Positions 34,934 to 43,767 of a DNA stretch of 64,000 nt are shown here, in pieces. A program made the translations under genes and the position numbers. The DNA is from Mayfieldus sp963841445. GTDB lineage: Bacteria; Actinomycetota; Thermoleophilia; Solirubrobacterales; 70-9. The stretch's first letter is position 1, and each line of letters begins with the position of its first letter. The DNA lies in assembly GCA_963841445.1 (NCBI GenBank), contig CAWJCP010000002.1, forward strand, positions 248,001 through 312,000, in the 5' to 3' direction. The notes below the pieces were generated by a model. That model saw nothing but the letters and a program-made list of their open reading frames with translations. It made no database searches and was not told the DNA's origin.

Positions 34934-35283
34934 GGCTAGAGACGAGGATGATCGAGATGAAAAAGCTCGAGATCGGTCTCCGCCGCAAAGCCGGCGTGCT
35001 CGCTCGTACCATGCTCGGGCATCATGTGACGTGATCTCGCTGCTCACTTACTGTGACTCGAAGTGCCTGGTGCAGAGTGTGCCTCCACGCTCGTGGCTCA
35101 CCGTCGCGGCAAACCCTCCAAGTTCCGCCCAGCCGGCCTAACTGGACTCGCGAAGCTCGCGGAAGTTCTCGCGGATCGCTCTCGCCATATCGAGCAATCC
35201 GGGCAACGAGCTCGGGGACGTGGACCGGCTTGACCATTTTCCCCAAGTCGGTTTCGATATTCGAGCCATTCCACGCGCCCGCC

Positions 35284-35679
35284 GTGCAGACGGCGCAGGG
35301 GCCGTCGATCGGCTTCTCGGCGGTGACCAACTGCGACGCTGCCCAATCGACCCGGCCGAGCATCGTCGGGACCTCGTCGGGCGCCCTGATCTGGAGCAAG
35401 AGCGCGGTGACGGAGTCCGAGTGCAGCGACGCGCCGCCCGCCTCATCGCTGGGCTTCGATACCCAGAGCGGCACCGCGACCGGCACCTTCGGGGCGGGCG
35501 CGCCGGGCGGGCTCAGCGGCCAGCAGGGAACGCTCAGCTGGACCTACTACGACAACGGCCCCGACAGCGTCCAGTTCACCCTCAAGGACAACTCCGGCGC
35601 GATCGTCTATCAGGTGGACGAGCAGAGGCCGACCGCCTACCGCGGCGCCTCCGGCGGCGTCTGGACCTTCGGGCCCTGA
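35284..35679 (+). pseudogene. C-terminal module of a VWTFGP-type secreted protein (5' truncated)
   Basis: Encodes VQTAQGPSIGFSAVTNC through LGFDTQSGTATGTFGAG, GGLSGQQGTLSWTYYDN to VWTFGP-stop. This is the same ~130-residue module as the end of 28041-29208, here with an intact frame. No signal peptide or N-terminal domain precedes it; the upstream codons to 35053 look unrelated. It is a truncated copy, or a donor cassette for recombination. Confidence 0.75.
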
Positions 35680-35706
35680 TCAGCGCTGAGCTGATCACAC
35701 GCTGGG

Positions 35707-35726
35707 AGCGCCCCCTCAAGGGCGCT
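35707..35726 (+). terminator. Candidate hairpin after the VWTFGP module
   Basis: A 7-bp stem (AGCGCCC / GGGCGCT) with a 6-nt loop, 27 bp after the stop codon. It is not followed by a T run, so this is a weak candidate. Confidence 0.35.
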
Positions 35727-35923
35727 GCTTACTCGTATAGGCAGGCCCCTGGTCTACATAACTCCATTAATGGGGATTGCGCTGCGCTTGGCCGGATACA
35801 TCTAACGAGAGGCCCTGCACCTGGTCGTGTGATGAGCAGCGCGCGTATCCAACCGTGTGAATCGCCGGGTAGACCCGTCTAGGTCGGGCTGTTCCCAGAG
35901 GTGATCAACCGGATCGATAGCAT

Positions 35924-36184
35924 CTAATCCTGAGTCACGGCCCGTGCCAGCTGCAGCACTCGCTCAGCCCCGGCCTGGCTGAGAGCGTCCGCCATCGCCC
36001 CGAGCGTTGACCCTGTGGTCGTGACATCGTCGAGTACAACCACCGTCGCCGCCGACACTTCCTCCTGGCACTGATAGCGGTCGGCCCTAAGTTCCCTTTT
36101 CTTCTCCCGATTTAAGTGCTTGTAGTTCTTCGGCACTGGCTTGGACTCAAAGATCCCATCGCAAACCTCGGCTTCGAGCAGCAC
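35924..36184 (-). pseudogene. Phosphoribosyltransferase (ComF-like) 3' fragment
   Basis: An 86-codon frame whose second half contains the PRPP-binding loop VVVLDDVTTTGSTLGAMADA, followed by LSQAGAERVLQLARAVT, typical of ComF/purine-type phosphoribosyltransferases. The preceding PVPKNYKHLNREKKRELRAD could be the end of the hood/flexible loop. The N-terminal core of the fold is missing, so it is likely a fragment. Such domains sometimes occur in mobile loci; no partner gene is visible. Confidence 0.6.
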
Positions 36185-36590
36185 GCAGGCCAGGCGACGA
36201 TAGCGGGTTATAGCAACTTATGGGATTCTATGACAATAGCTGTCATAACCCGTCATAACTCGGCAGAACTCCCTCGTCCCTTGCTGCCTGGCAGCCGTAG
36301 CGAAAGACCCGAGGCGAGGCGGGGTGGTCACCTCGGCATCGCCAGGAACACCCGAGTCTTCTAAAGGGCTTAGATCGACGCTGAGATAGTCGACCCTCGT
36401 TCCCGGCGGCGCAAGCTCTGAGGACCGAACTTCATGGCTACCCGAAACAGGGGTTGCGCTGCACACAAGGTGCCTGAGAGGATGCCCTGGGGGGACAGGT
36501 TCCATTTTTGCGCGGATGGAAAAGACGCGCTCACCGTGGTCTGCGGGCGCCGAAGGCATCGGCAAACCACGTGAGTGCAGGCATAGACCT
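36185..36590. other. Intergenic region without recognisable gene
   Basis: About 400 bp of lower-GC DNA. It contains a short imperfect repeat around TATGACAATAGCTGTCATAA (36227-36246), which is nearly palindromic and could be an operator. No coding sequence is recognised. Confidence 0.4.
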
Positions 36591-37304
36591 ATGCGACCTA
36601 GCCAACAGCTCACCAGCAAGCGGCGCTTCGTGATTCTGGCGTTGGGAGTCGGGCTCACGGCGCTCACACTTGTGACGGCGAGCTCCGCAGCGACTCTCTC
36701 TAAGCCCTCCAGCAAGAAGGGAGGGGCCTTTACGGCGCGGTCCCGTGAGTGCTTGGGACCCATACACGTATTGACTCTCGAGCGGTTCGGCAAGTGTCGT
36801 CCGAAGCTCACGCTTGCTGCGGTACGGAAGTTCGCAGTCGCTTCCGTCTACCAGTTCCCTCGATTGCCTCCAGAGCCGGCTCCTGCTCCTGGGGTGACCA
36901 TTACTCATCCACCTGTCTACAACGTCTTGCTTCAGTCGTATGAAGAGACTCAGGAAGGTGACAACCTTCTGTACCACGCCAGCAGTCAGATCAGCTTTGT
37001 CGCTATGTCTGGCTGTCGCCGCAACTTCCCGCATTTGCACGGCGATGACGGGTGCTCGGTAATCACCAAAGATATTCACCACGAGGACACCACTGTCAAC
37101 GGTCACCTCCAAAGCAGCTCGGATAGCTGCTACATCCGATCCGAGAACGCCGTGACCGTCTCGCCGGAAGCAGCTGGTATGTCCTCGGCGAGTTCGGGCG
37201 ACTCCGACACAGTGGTGCTTAACGTCAAGAGACCGATTCGATTCCAGGTGGTGGTTGATGCATTTGGGCCCAATCCGGCAGGGGAGCAAGCGGCTCCCTG
37301 CTGA
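36591..37304 (+). CDS. Secreted hypothetical protein (237 aa)
   Basis: ATG 36591 gives a basic N-terminus and signal peptide FVILALGVGLTALTLVTASS, cleavage near SAA. The mature protein has scattered Cys (RECLGPIH, GKCRPKL, SGCRRNF, DGCSVI, DSCYIR) suggesting disulfides, and a HLHGDDGCSVITKDIHHED segment rich in His/Asp that might bind metal. The stop TGA (37302) is in the same frame as the next, start-less gene. Function unknown. Confidence 0.6.
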   Translation: MRPSQQLTSKRRFVILALGVGLTALTLVTASSAATLSKPSSKKGGAFTARSRECLGPIHVLTLERFGKCRPKLTLAAVRKFAVASVYQFPRLPPEPAPAPGVTITHPPVYNVLLQSYEETQEGDNLLYHASSQISFVAMSGCRRNFPHLHGDDGCSVITKDIHHEDTTVNGHLQSSSDSCYIRSENAVTVSPEAAGMSSASSGDSDTVVLNVKRPIRFQVVVDAFGPNPAGEQAAPC

Positions 37305-37319
37305 CGATCAGCCACTCGG

Positions 37320-37949
37320 GCTTATCGCGGGCGGCACAGCACGAAGTGGACGGTTGCTGCGATCGCCGCGCTTTGCCTAGTCGTCCTACTCGCAGTCGCA
37401 CCACCGGCCGGTATCGGCAAGGCCAAAAAGAAGAAGAAGCTGCCCAAGGTCACGCGGTCATTCGCGCAGCACGCGGCCGCGAAAGCGGCACCGCAGATGG
37501 CGGGCCATCACGTCGTCGTCACGGTCCAAAATCCCCCCGGAAGCGGCATCTCTTCCGCAACCACCGACTTCGAGCCTGAGCAGGTCGTCCAGGTCCTTCC
37601 CTGCGCCAAAAAGCTCGTCATCCAAAATCCGCCACAGCTATTTGGTTGCAACGCCGTCTACCGCGAGACGTCGACGACTACCTACACCTATGAGCCGGGG
37701 GTGCAGGGCCCCAACTCTTCGACCAAGACGTCTACAGCCTGCGCGCGGTTGGTTGTGGCAATCCCGCACCGCGGCTACGGACCACCAGACACTGGAACTC
37801 CCCAAGGGGGGACAGCCCCTGGCGTGACGATAACCGGCGATCGGTCGAGAGCTCTCGCTGTGGACATTCACCTCAAAAAGAAGTGGTTCGTCACGGTCAG
37901 CGACATCGCCGTCGGAGCGATCCCAGGGCTCTGCGAGTTCAAGCACTAG
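37320..37949 (+). pseudogene. Secreted hypothetical protein lacking a start codon
   Basis: The frame reads RHSTKWTVAAIAALCLVVLL with AVAPPAG, a good signal peptide, then KAKKKKKLPKVTRSF and a mature part ending PGLCEFKH. Between the previous in-frame stop (37302) and the signal peptide there is no ATG, GTG or TTG. The first usable start, ATG 37497, would drop the signal peptide. Either the start has mutated, or the stop at 37302 once did not exist and this was part of one longer protein. Confidence 0.5.
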
Positions 37950-37953
37950 CAAT

Positions 37954-38607
37954 ATGCCAAGGCCGGTTGTTTCCTACATGAGTCCTGCACGTCGCCTCGC
38001 ACCGCCTTTGAGGGTCATCACGATTCTGTGCGGTCTCGGCGCCCTCGTCTTCGCCTCGACGGCCACGGCGAAGACGATTCACAAATCGGTTCCCACCCAC
38101 ATCGCACTTTCTGCTGCGAGGTCCGCAGACGGGACAGTTACCGCTACTGCCACATTCACTTCGCCAAACCCACGGTGTCTGCGCGCAGCTCGGTTTCCAA
38201 AGACACACAACGGTCATCCGCTGCTCCTTGTGAGCGCCCACCCGGAGTATGGCGGGCCGTTCGACACCCGAAAATACGGTTTCGATGGAAGCGCTTCATT
38301 TCCAGGCAATTACCCGCAAAGCGACGCAATTGCCCCCGTTTCCCCCGCCGGAAGATCTCCCTATATCTGGCAAAGGAGCTGGCCGGGAAATGGCGTGACG
38401 CGTGTCGACAACGAAACTAACCCGAACCTGCCCCATTACTACTATTCGACCGTCGCTGCAGCGTCCGGAATAGGTATGAGCGCTGCGGCGCCGGGCAGTG
38501 GGCCCGGTTTTAGAAAGCCCTACAAGGTCACTTACGCGCATGGTGGTAATCGGATCAAGCTGCGGTGCCGCCCCTCGACAATTTTGTTCGAGGAGCTCGG
38601 ACTATGA
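37954..38607 (+). CDS. Secreted hypothetical protein (217 aa)
   Basis: ATG 37954, 5 bp after the previous stop. Signal peptide RVITILCGLGALVFASTATA, then a beta-rich mature domain with LSAARSADGTVTATATFTSP and a polar, aromatic-rich centre. Its first 17 codons are duplicated at 38701-38751 in a broken form. Function unknown. The three consecutive secreted genes 36591-38607 are probably one transcript. Confidence 0.6.
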   Translation: MPRPVVSYMSPARRLAPPLRVITILCGLGALVFASTATAKTIHKSVPTHIALSAARSADGTVTATATFTSPNPRCLRAARFPKTHNGHPLLLVSAHPEYGGPFDTRKYGFDGSASFPGNYPQSDAIAPVSPAGRSPYIWQRSWPGNGVTRVDNETNPNLPHYYYSTVAAASGIGMSAAAPGSGPGFRKPYKVTYAHGGNRIKLRCRPSTILFEELGL

Positions 38608-38700
38608 GGAAGGGGCTCAGCGACCAAGTTTGCCTGCCTCCCCGATTTAGAACGCTGATGGCGGGTCGGCCAAGTACCTGCGGGACATAGGAGTAGGAAT

Positions 38701-38751
38701 ATGGCAAGGCCGTTTTTCTTCAGCATGAGTCCTGCGCGTCACTTCGCATAG
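38701..38751 (+). pseudogene. Duplicated 5' fragment of the preceding secreted gene
   Basis: MARPFFFSMSPARHFA then TAG parallels MPRPVVSYMSPARRLA of 37954. The DNA match extends about 65 bp including the AATATG start context and CCTTTGAGGG. It is a tandem duplication remnant. From here to 38860 nothing else is recognisable. Confidence 0.65.
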
Positions 38752-38860
38752 CCTTTGAGGGGTCTACCCCGCGCCTATCGGGCCCGCCTTTCGTCTTTTG
38801 AACCTCGCTGAGGCTTACGGCTAAGGGCCCTGATCAGTGCCTTGGCAGCATCCTCCCGCT

Positions 38861-39324
38861 TCAGACGGTCAGGCTCGATGCGCGGTCCAGTTGAGAACAC
38901 CGGAGTCGCAGTCCGCGACAGTGCCACCTTGCAGCAGGATTTTTGCCGAACTGGTGGATCGTCCCTGCGAAGAGAGTGCCGCTCATCTGCACCGTCGAGT
39001 GGAGAACGCTGCCGTCCCTCTTAATTATTGGGATGTCGCGGGTTACGTTGAAATGGCCCTGGTTCAGCCTCGTCCGGTTAGGCACGCCGCCAGACGCCAC
39101 GTGAGGGCCGTCCGCGCAGTTGAGCGGAATTGAGAAACTGATATCGACGGTCTTCCTCTTCGGGTGCTGCTTCCTCTGGATGACAACGAAGTCGACCGAT
39201 CCGGAGGGGGATATCGTCCCAACGTAGTCCCGTCTGATGACTTGGGGCTTCCCCTTAGTGCCACCGCCTGGACCGGCACCACCGAGGCGATGGCTAGGGC
39301 CACCGGGATTAGAAACTTCTTCAC
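38861..39324 (-). pseudogene. Secreted hypothetical protein, frameshifted after signal peptide
   Basis: GTG 39324 after AAGGAAG encodes the signal peptide KKFLIPVALAIASVV. The frame then degrades, while the adjacent frame supplies GGGTKGKPQVIRRDYVGTIS, GSVDFVVIQRKQHP, FSIPLNCADG and TVQMSGTLFAGTIHQFGKNP to the stop at 38861. One indel between about 39270 and 39240 is implied. The pattern (GT..G.V.F.V, Cys-x-x-G) resembles small secreted proteins of Thermoleophilia. Function unknown. Confidence 0.55.
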
Positions 39325-39771
39325 GTGGACTTCCTTGATAACTACGGCGCGTAGTGGAGGCGGCCAGCGGGATGTCGTGACTCCGGCCAGGAGGATCGGT
39401 GCGGACCTGTGGCGAGATCCAGCGTGGTCATCGAACTGACCGAGCAAAAGCTTGGGTGAGGGAATGTGGAGGAAGCTTCTCGATTGCTGAGTACTGAGTA
39501 ATTACTGCTGGCGCAAGCTGAACCATTGGATCTCCAAAAATTTGGGTTGGCCCCCCGAACGCCCCTGGCTCAGCTCTGGATAACGCCGTAATACCGAGAG
39601 CGCTCCAGGCACGCTAGTCCTCGCGGCGGTGCCTGTCGACCCCGATACTGGGGCTTCTTGAGCGGGGCCGAAGCCCCAGCGTGAAGGCGCGCGCGAATTC
39701 CCGATTAGGTCCTTGCGCTTTGGGGTGGAAGCGGAAGCGTGGACCGCTTTGTATGTAGAACGGGTTGCCGC
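39325..39771. other. Intergenic region without recognisable gene
   Basis: About 450 bp between the secreted pseudogene and the hairpin repeat. Short frames exist on both strands, but none shows a signal peptide, domain or good RBS. Confidence 0.5.
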
Positions 39772-39827
39772 CAAAAGAGACGCCCCGCACTTGGCGGGGC
39801 GCTCTGGGGTACTACAGGGAGGAGAGA
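39772..39827 (-). repeat. Dispersed hairpin repeat, copy 2
   Basis: Second copy of 18712-18766. It lies 46 bp downstream of the membrane gene at 39873-40229, which is transcribed toward it. On that strand the GC stem is followed by TCTCTTTTG, so here it is well placed to act as a transcription terminator. Confidence 0.7.
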
Positions 39828-39872
39828 TATGTGTCTCTATGTATGTGGATCCGTGGGAGGTAGTCGGGCCCG

Positions 39873-40229
39873 TTAGGCGCCGCGGACGCTGAACCGAGTT
39901 GAAGCGGTCAGCGCCATGTGTGCGACGCCGAACCCGACCAGAAAGATTGTTGCCACCGGCGGCGCGCCGCCGAGGGCCAGCGCCAGGCCGGTGAAGATCG
40001 CGATCGCGGCGATCAGGTAGTCAAAGCCCGCGTGGGTGGTGACCGGGATCGAACGGTTCTCCCCGTGGGAGGAGAGCGCCAACCCCATCAGCAGAGCACC
40101 GAGCGCGATCGACGTGGCGCCCGCCGCGTACCCGAAGCCGAGCACGAAGGGGGCGGCGATCAGCACCGGCGCGGCGACGATCTCGACGACGCCGTGGATG
40201 GCCAGCGGGACTGTGCGGGAGAGAGTCAT
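39873..40229 (-). CDS. SPW-repeat-like four-helix membrane protein
   Basis: A 118-residue membrane protein with four hydrophobic helices. The pattern VVEIVAAPVLIAAPFVLGFG and SIALGALLMGLAL resembles small actinobacterial SPW-repeat/DUF proteins, and HAGFDYLIAAIAI is the second pair. It starts divergently from tlyA with about 150 bp between. Function unknown; terminator-like repeat downstream. Confidence 0.65.
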   Translation of the reverse strand: MTLSRTVPLAIHGVVEIVAAPVLIAAPFVLGFGYAAGATSIALGALLMGLALSSHGENRSIPVTTHAGFDYLIAAIAIFTGLALALGGAPPVATIFLVGFGVAHMALTASTRFSVRGA

Positions 40230-40377
40230 CTGATTAACGAGGCTACGAACGTATGTGCGCTTTGTCTGTGATCGGCCTCACACTTGCTTAGTTGTAAGGG
40301 TCCTCACAAGTGGACTCCGCGAGGTCACGAAAATGAAAACCCGTGCAACTGGCGCTCCCGCCGCTACCGTTCGCGCC

Positions 40378-41163
40378 ATGCTTCGCCAGCGCCTCGACGC
40401 CCTGCTCGCCGAACGGGGGAAGTTTCCCTCGCGGACGGCCGCCGCGGCGGCGGTGCGTGCGGGCGAGGTGCAGCTGGGGCGCGACGGCCCCTACGCGCAG
40501 AAGCCGAGCCAGCTGGTCGATCCGCAGCTCGACCTGGTCGTTGAAGAAGGCCCTCGCTTCGTCTCCCGGGGGGGCCAGAAGCTCCAGAACGCGCTCGAGA
40601 AGCTGCAGATCGATGTCACTGGCCGCGAATGCCTCGACGTCGGCGCCTCGACCGGCGGCTTCACGGACTGCCTGCTGCAGCGCGGTGCCGCCCGCGTGGC
40701 GGCCGTCGACGTCGGCCACGGCGAGCTTGATTGGCGCCTGCGCAACGACGAGCGGGTCGCGGTGCTCGAGCGTCTCAACGCACGCGAGCTCTCACCCGCC
40801 GATTTGCCGTTCATCCCCTCGCTGGCGACGATCGACGTTTCGTTCATATCGCTGGGGAAAGTCCTGCCGGCGGTGGTGCGGACGCTTGACTCGCAAGGCG
40901 AGATCCTCGCCCTGGTCAAGCCGCAGTTCGAGCTTGGACCTGGGCGGGTCGGCAGGGGCGGCGTGGTTCGCGACCCGGGTGCCCGACGTGAAGCGCTCGC
41001 CGGGGCCGCGAGCGCCGCCGACTCGCTGGGGCTCGCGGTGCGCGGCTTCGCAACCTCGGGGTTGCCGGGTCCGAAGGGCAATCGCGAAACCTTCCTCTGG
41101 TGCTCCCGGGAAGGCGATTCGCTGCCTGATCTCGAAGCGGCGCTGCGCGGGGTCGAGCCGTGA
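40378..41163 (+). CDS. tlyA: TlyA-family rRNA 2'-O-methyltransferase
   Basis: ATG 40378 gives 261 residues. The N-terminal S4 RNA-binding domain (RQRLDALLAERGKFPSRTAA) is followed by an FtsJ-like fold: FVSRGGQKLQNALEKL, SAM loop DVGASTGGFTDCLLQRGA (about 84), and catalytic-type LVKPQFELG (about 180). In mycobacteria TlyA methylates C1409 of 16S and C1920 of 23S rRNA, and its loss gives capreomycin resistance. It overlaps nadK by 4 bp. An upstream ATG at 40333 adds 15 unlikely residues. Confidence 0.93.
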   Translation: MLRQRLDALLAERGKFPSRTAAAAAVRAGEVQLGRDGPYAQKPSQLVDPQLDLVVEEGPRFVSRGGQKLQNALEKLQIDVTGRECLDVGASTGGFTDCLLQRGAARVAAVDVGHGELDWRLRNDERVAVLERLNARELSPADLPFIPSLATIDVSFISLGKVLPAVVRTLDSQGEILALVKPQFELGPGRVGRGGVVRDPGARREALAGAASAADSLGLAVRGFATSGLPGPKGNRETFLWCSREGDSLPDLEAALRGVEP

Positions 41164-42035
41164 GCGCGGAGGCGCGGCAGCCCAGGGCCGTCCGCAGCGT
41201 CGCCCTGGTCACCCACTCGCACCCGCCGGCCGCGAGCGAGGCGGTCGCGGTCGCCGCCGCCGTCGCCGAGAAGGCGTCCTGCCGGCTGATCGCCAGCGGC
41301 GCCGAGGCGTCCAAGCACGACGGCGAGGCGAGAGGGATCGAGGTCAGCGAGGAGCTTCCGCGCGAGGTCGACCTCTGCCTTGTCCTCGGCGGCGACGGCT
41401 CGATCCTCTGGGCTCTCCGCCACTACGCGGCCACGGGCGTGCCCGTCTTCGGGATCAACTTCGGCACGATCGGCTTCCTCGCAGCCGCGGAGCGAGAGCA
41501 GCTCGACGAGGGGCTGTGCCAAGCGCTTTCGGGCGAGTTCGAGGTCATCGACCTTCCCGGGCTCGAGCTCTCGGCCGGTGGTTCGACCGGGGTGGCGCTC
41601 AACGACGTCACCTTCAGCCGCCGCCCCCACGGCCGGGTCGCCGAGCTCAGCTACGGGATCGCCGACGAGGAAGTCGGCAACGTGCGCTGCGACGGGCTCG
41701 TCGCCGCGACCCCGACCGGCTCGACCGGTTACAACCTCGCCAATGGGGGGCCGATCCTCGCCTGGGGGGTGAAGGGCTACGTGGTCAGCTACATCGCGCC
41801 GCACACACTGACCGCGCGGGCCCTGGTCGTGGCTCCGGATGACGTGCTGCGGGTGGGTAACGCGACTGGCCGCGAGGCGGTCGAGATCGCGCTTGATGGA
41901 GAGAAGCTCGGCGAGCTGGCGCCCGGAGCCGAAGCGGAAGTGAGCTTCCGCAAGAACGTCGGGCGGCTGGCGCAGCTCCCCGGGGCGAGCTTCTACGGCC
42001 GGATCAGCGAGAAGTTCGGCCACCTCGCGCACTGA
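41160..42035 (+). CDS. nadK: NAD kinase
   Basis: Phosphorylates NAD to NADP using ATP or polyphosphate. A 291-residue protein, GTG start overlapping tlyA (GTGA). Diagnostic motifs are LVLGGDGSILWALRH (about 77), NFGTIGFLA, LNDVTFSR, and ATPTGSTGYNLANGG (about 182). The C-terminal beta domain (VVAPDDVLRVGN) is complete. The tlyA-nadK-recN order is conserved in actinobacteria, including M. tuberculosis (tlyA-ppnK-recN). Confidence 0.95.
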   Translation: MSAEARQPRAVRSVALVTHSHPPAASEAVAVAAAVAEKASCRLIASGAEASKHDGEARGIEVSEELPREVDLCLVLGGDGSILWALRHYAATGVPVFGINFGTIGFLAAAEREQLDEGLCQALSGEFEVIDLPGLELSAGGSTGVALNDVTFSRRPHGRVAELSYGIADEEVGNVRCDGLVAATPTGSTGYNLANGGPILAWGVKGYVVSYIAPHTLTARALVVAPDDVLRVGNATGREAVEIALDGEKLGELAPGAEAEVSFRKNVGRLAQLPGASFYGRISEKFGHLAH

Positions 42036-42178
42036 GGGGCTTGCCTTCGAACATCCGCCGCCCCGCCGAGTGAACAGCTGGCCCGGCCGCAGGGGGAACA
42101 AGTGTTCAGTCGGCCCAAAACGCGGGCGCTCGCGGGCGGGAGCGGAAGCTTTCCGCCCATCCTGTAGAAAGTGAAGTA

Positions 42179-43720
42179 ATGGAGCGCAAGTGGTGGACCC
42201 TCACCCTGGTCGTCATCGCGACCTTCATGTTGCTGCTCGACATCACGGTCGTGAATGTCGCGCTGCCCGACATCCAGCGCGACCTGAACGCCAGCCTCTC
42301 GAGCCTGCAGTGGGTCGTAGACGCATACTCGCTGATGCTCGCCTCGTTCCTCCTCACCGCCGGCTCGCTCGGCGACCGGCTCGGCAGGCGCAGGGTCTTC
42401 TCGCTCGGCTTCGGCATCTTCACGCTGGCCTCGTTTCTGTGCGGCATCGCGTCCGACCCGACCCTGCTCAACCTCGCCCGCGGTCTGCAAGGCGTCGGAG
42501 GCGCGGCGATGTTCGCGACCTCCCTGGCGCTGATCGGCCAGGAGTTTCACGGCAAGGACCGGGCGACGGCGTTCGGCGTCTGGGGGGCGACGATCGGCGG
42601 CGCCGTCGCGATCGGCCCGCTGGTCGGCGGGCTGATCACCGAGAGCCTGGGCTGGGAGTGGATCTTCTTCGTCAACCTGCCGATCGGGATCACCGCGATC
42701 GTGCTGACCGAGCGCAAGCTCGAGAACGTCGCGGCGCAGGACCCGCAGCCGATTGACCTCCCTGGCCTGCTCACGTTCTCGGGATCGCTGTTCCTGCTGA
42801 TCTTTGGGCTGATCCGTGGCAACCCTGAGGGCTGGGGGAGCACCCAGATCCTCGCCTCGCTGATCGGCTCCGCCGTGCTGATGCTCGCGTTCCTGGCGAT
42901 CGAGCGGCGCGGCGCGAACCCGATGCTCGACCTGGCCCTGTTCCAGAAGCCGGCCTTCAACGGGGCGTCGGCGGTCGCCTTCACGCTCTCGGCCTCGATG
43001 TTCGCCCTGTTCCTCTACATCACCCTCTACATCCAGGGCGTGCTCGAGTACTCGCCGCTGCAGGCGGGGCTGCGATTCCTGCCCCTGACGCTGATCTCCT
43101 TCGGCGTCTCGCCGATCGCCGGCGCGCTCTCGAACCGGATCCAGCTGCGTGTGCTGATGGGTGTCGGGCTGACCATCGTCGGCATCGGTCTGCTCCTTAT
43201 GCACGGCGTGCAGGCAGACTCGAAATGGACGACTCTGATCGCCGGCTTCCTGGTCGCCGGAGTCGGTGTCGGGCTGACCAACCCCGGCATCGGCCAGGCG
43301 GCGATCGCGATCGTGCCCTCGCAGCGGGCGGGGATGGCATCGGGCATCAACACGACCTTCCGTCAGGTTGGAATTGCCACGGGGGTGGCCGCCCTTGGGG
43401 CAGTGTTCCAGTCGCAAATCGACTCCAAGCTCGCGGAGCTGCACGCACCCGGGAACCTCAGCGAGGCGATCGCCTCCGGTGGCGCACAGGCGGTACAGGC
43501 GCAGCCCGGAATTCCGGCGGGGCAGCGTGCCGAGCTCGCCCTCGACGCGAAGATCGCCTTCACCAGCGCCTTCAACGAGATCCTGCTGATCGGCGCGATC
43601 ACCGCCTTCGCCGGCGCCGTGCTCGGGTTCCTGCTGGTGCGCGAGCGCGACTTCGTCGTGTCGCCTCGCGCGGAGGCCGCCTCCGGGGATCGCGAAGCGA
43701 CCGAGCCCGCCGCCGCCTAG
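42179..43720 (+). CDS. DHA2-family MFS drug/proton antiporter
   Basis: A 513-residue transporter with 14 predicted helices, EmrB/QacA type. Motifs: LDITVVNVALPDIQRDL in helix 1 (motif D1), WVVDAYSLMLAS, and GDRLGRRRVF (motif A, about 64). GPLVGGLI and WRW-like WEWIFFVNLPIG follow. It exports hydrophobic compounds in exchange for protons; substrate unknown. It sits between nadK and recN and is an insertion relative to the M. tuberculosis gene order. Confidence 0.9.
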   Translation: MERKWWTLTLVVIATFMLLLDITVVNVALPDIQRDLNASLSSLQWVVDAYSLMLASFLLTAGSLGDRLGRRRVFSLGFGIFTLASFLCGIASDPTLLNLARGLQGVGGAAMFATSLALIGQEFHGKDRATAFGVWGATIGGAVAIGPLVGGLITESLGWEWIFFVNLPIGITAIVLTERKLENVAAQDPQPIDLPGLLTFSGSLFLLIFGLIRGNPEGWGSTQILASLIGSAVLMLAFLAIERRGANPMLDLALFQKPAFNGASAVAFTLSASMFALFLYITLYIQGVLEYSPLQAGLRFLPLTLISFGVSPIAGALSNRIQLRVLMGVGLTIVGIGLLLMHGVQADSKWTTLIAGFLVAGVGVGLTNPGIGQAAIAIVPSQRAGMASGINTTFRQVGIATGVAALGAVFQSQIDSKLAELHAPGNLSEAIASGGAQAVQAQPGIPAGQRAELALDAKIAFTSAFNEILLIGAITAFAGAVLGFLLVRERDFVVSPRAEAASGDREATEPAAA

Positions 43721-43767
43721 TCGAAATCCGGAAGAGTCCGTCGGCAGGCGCTGCTAGAAGCAGCGGG

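Noticed and set aside
40491..43444. Long minus-strand frames opposite tlyA, nadK and the MFS gene
   Set aside because: They mirror strongly supported genes, have skewed Arg/Asp/Gln-rich composition and no domains; typical antisense frames in GC-rich genomes.
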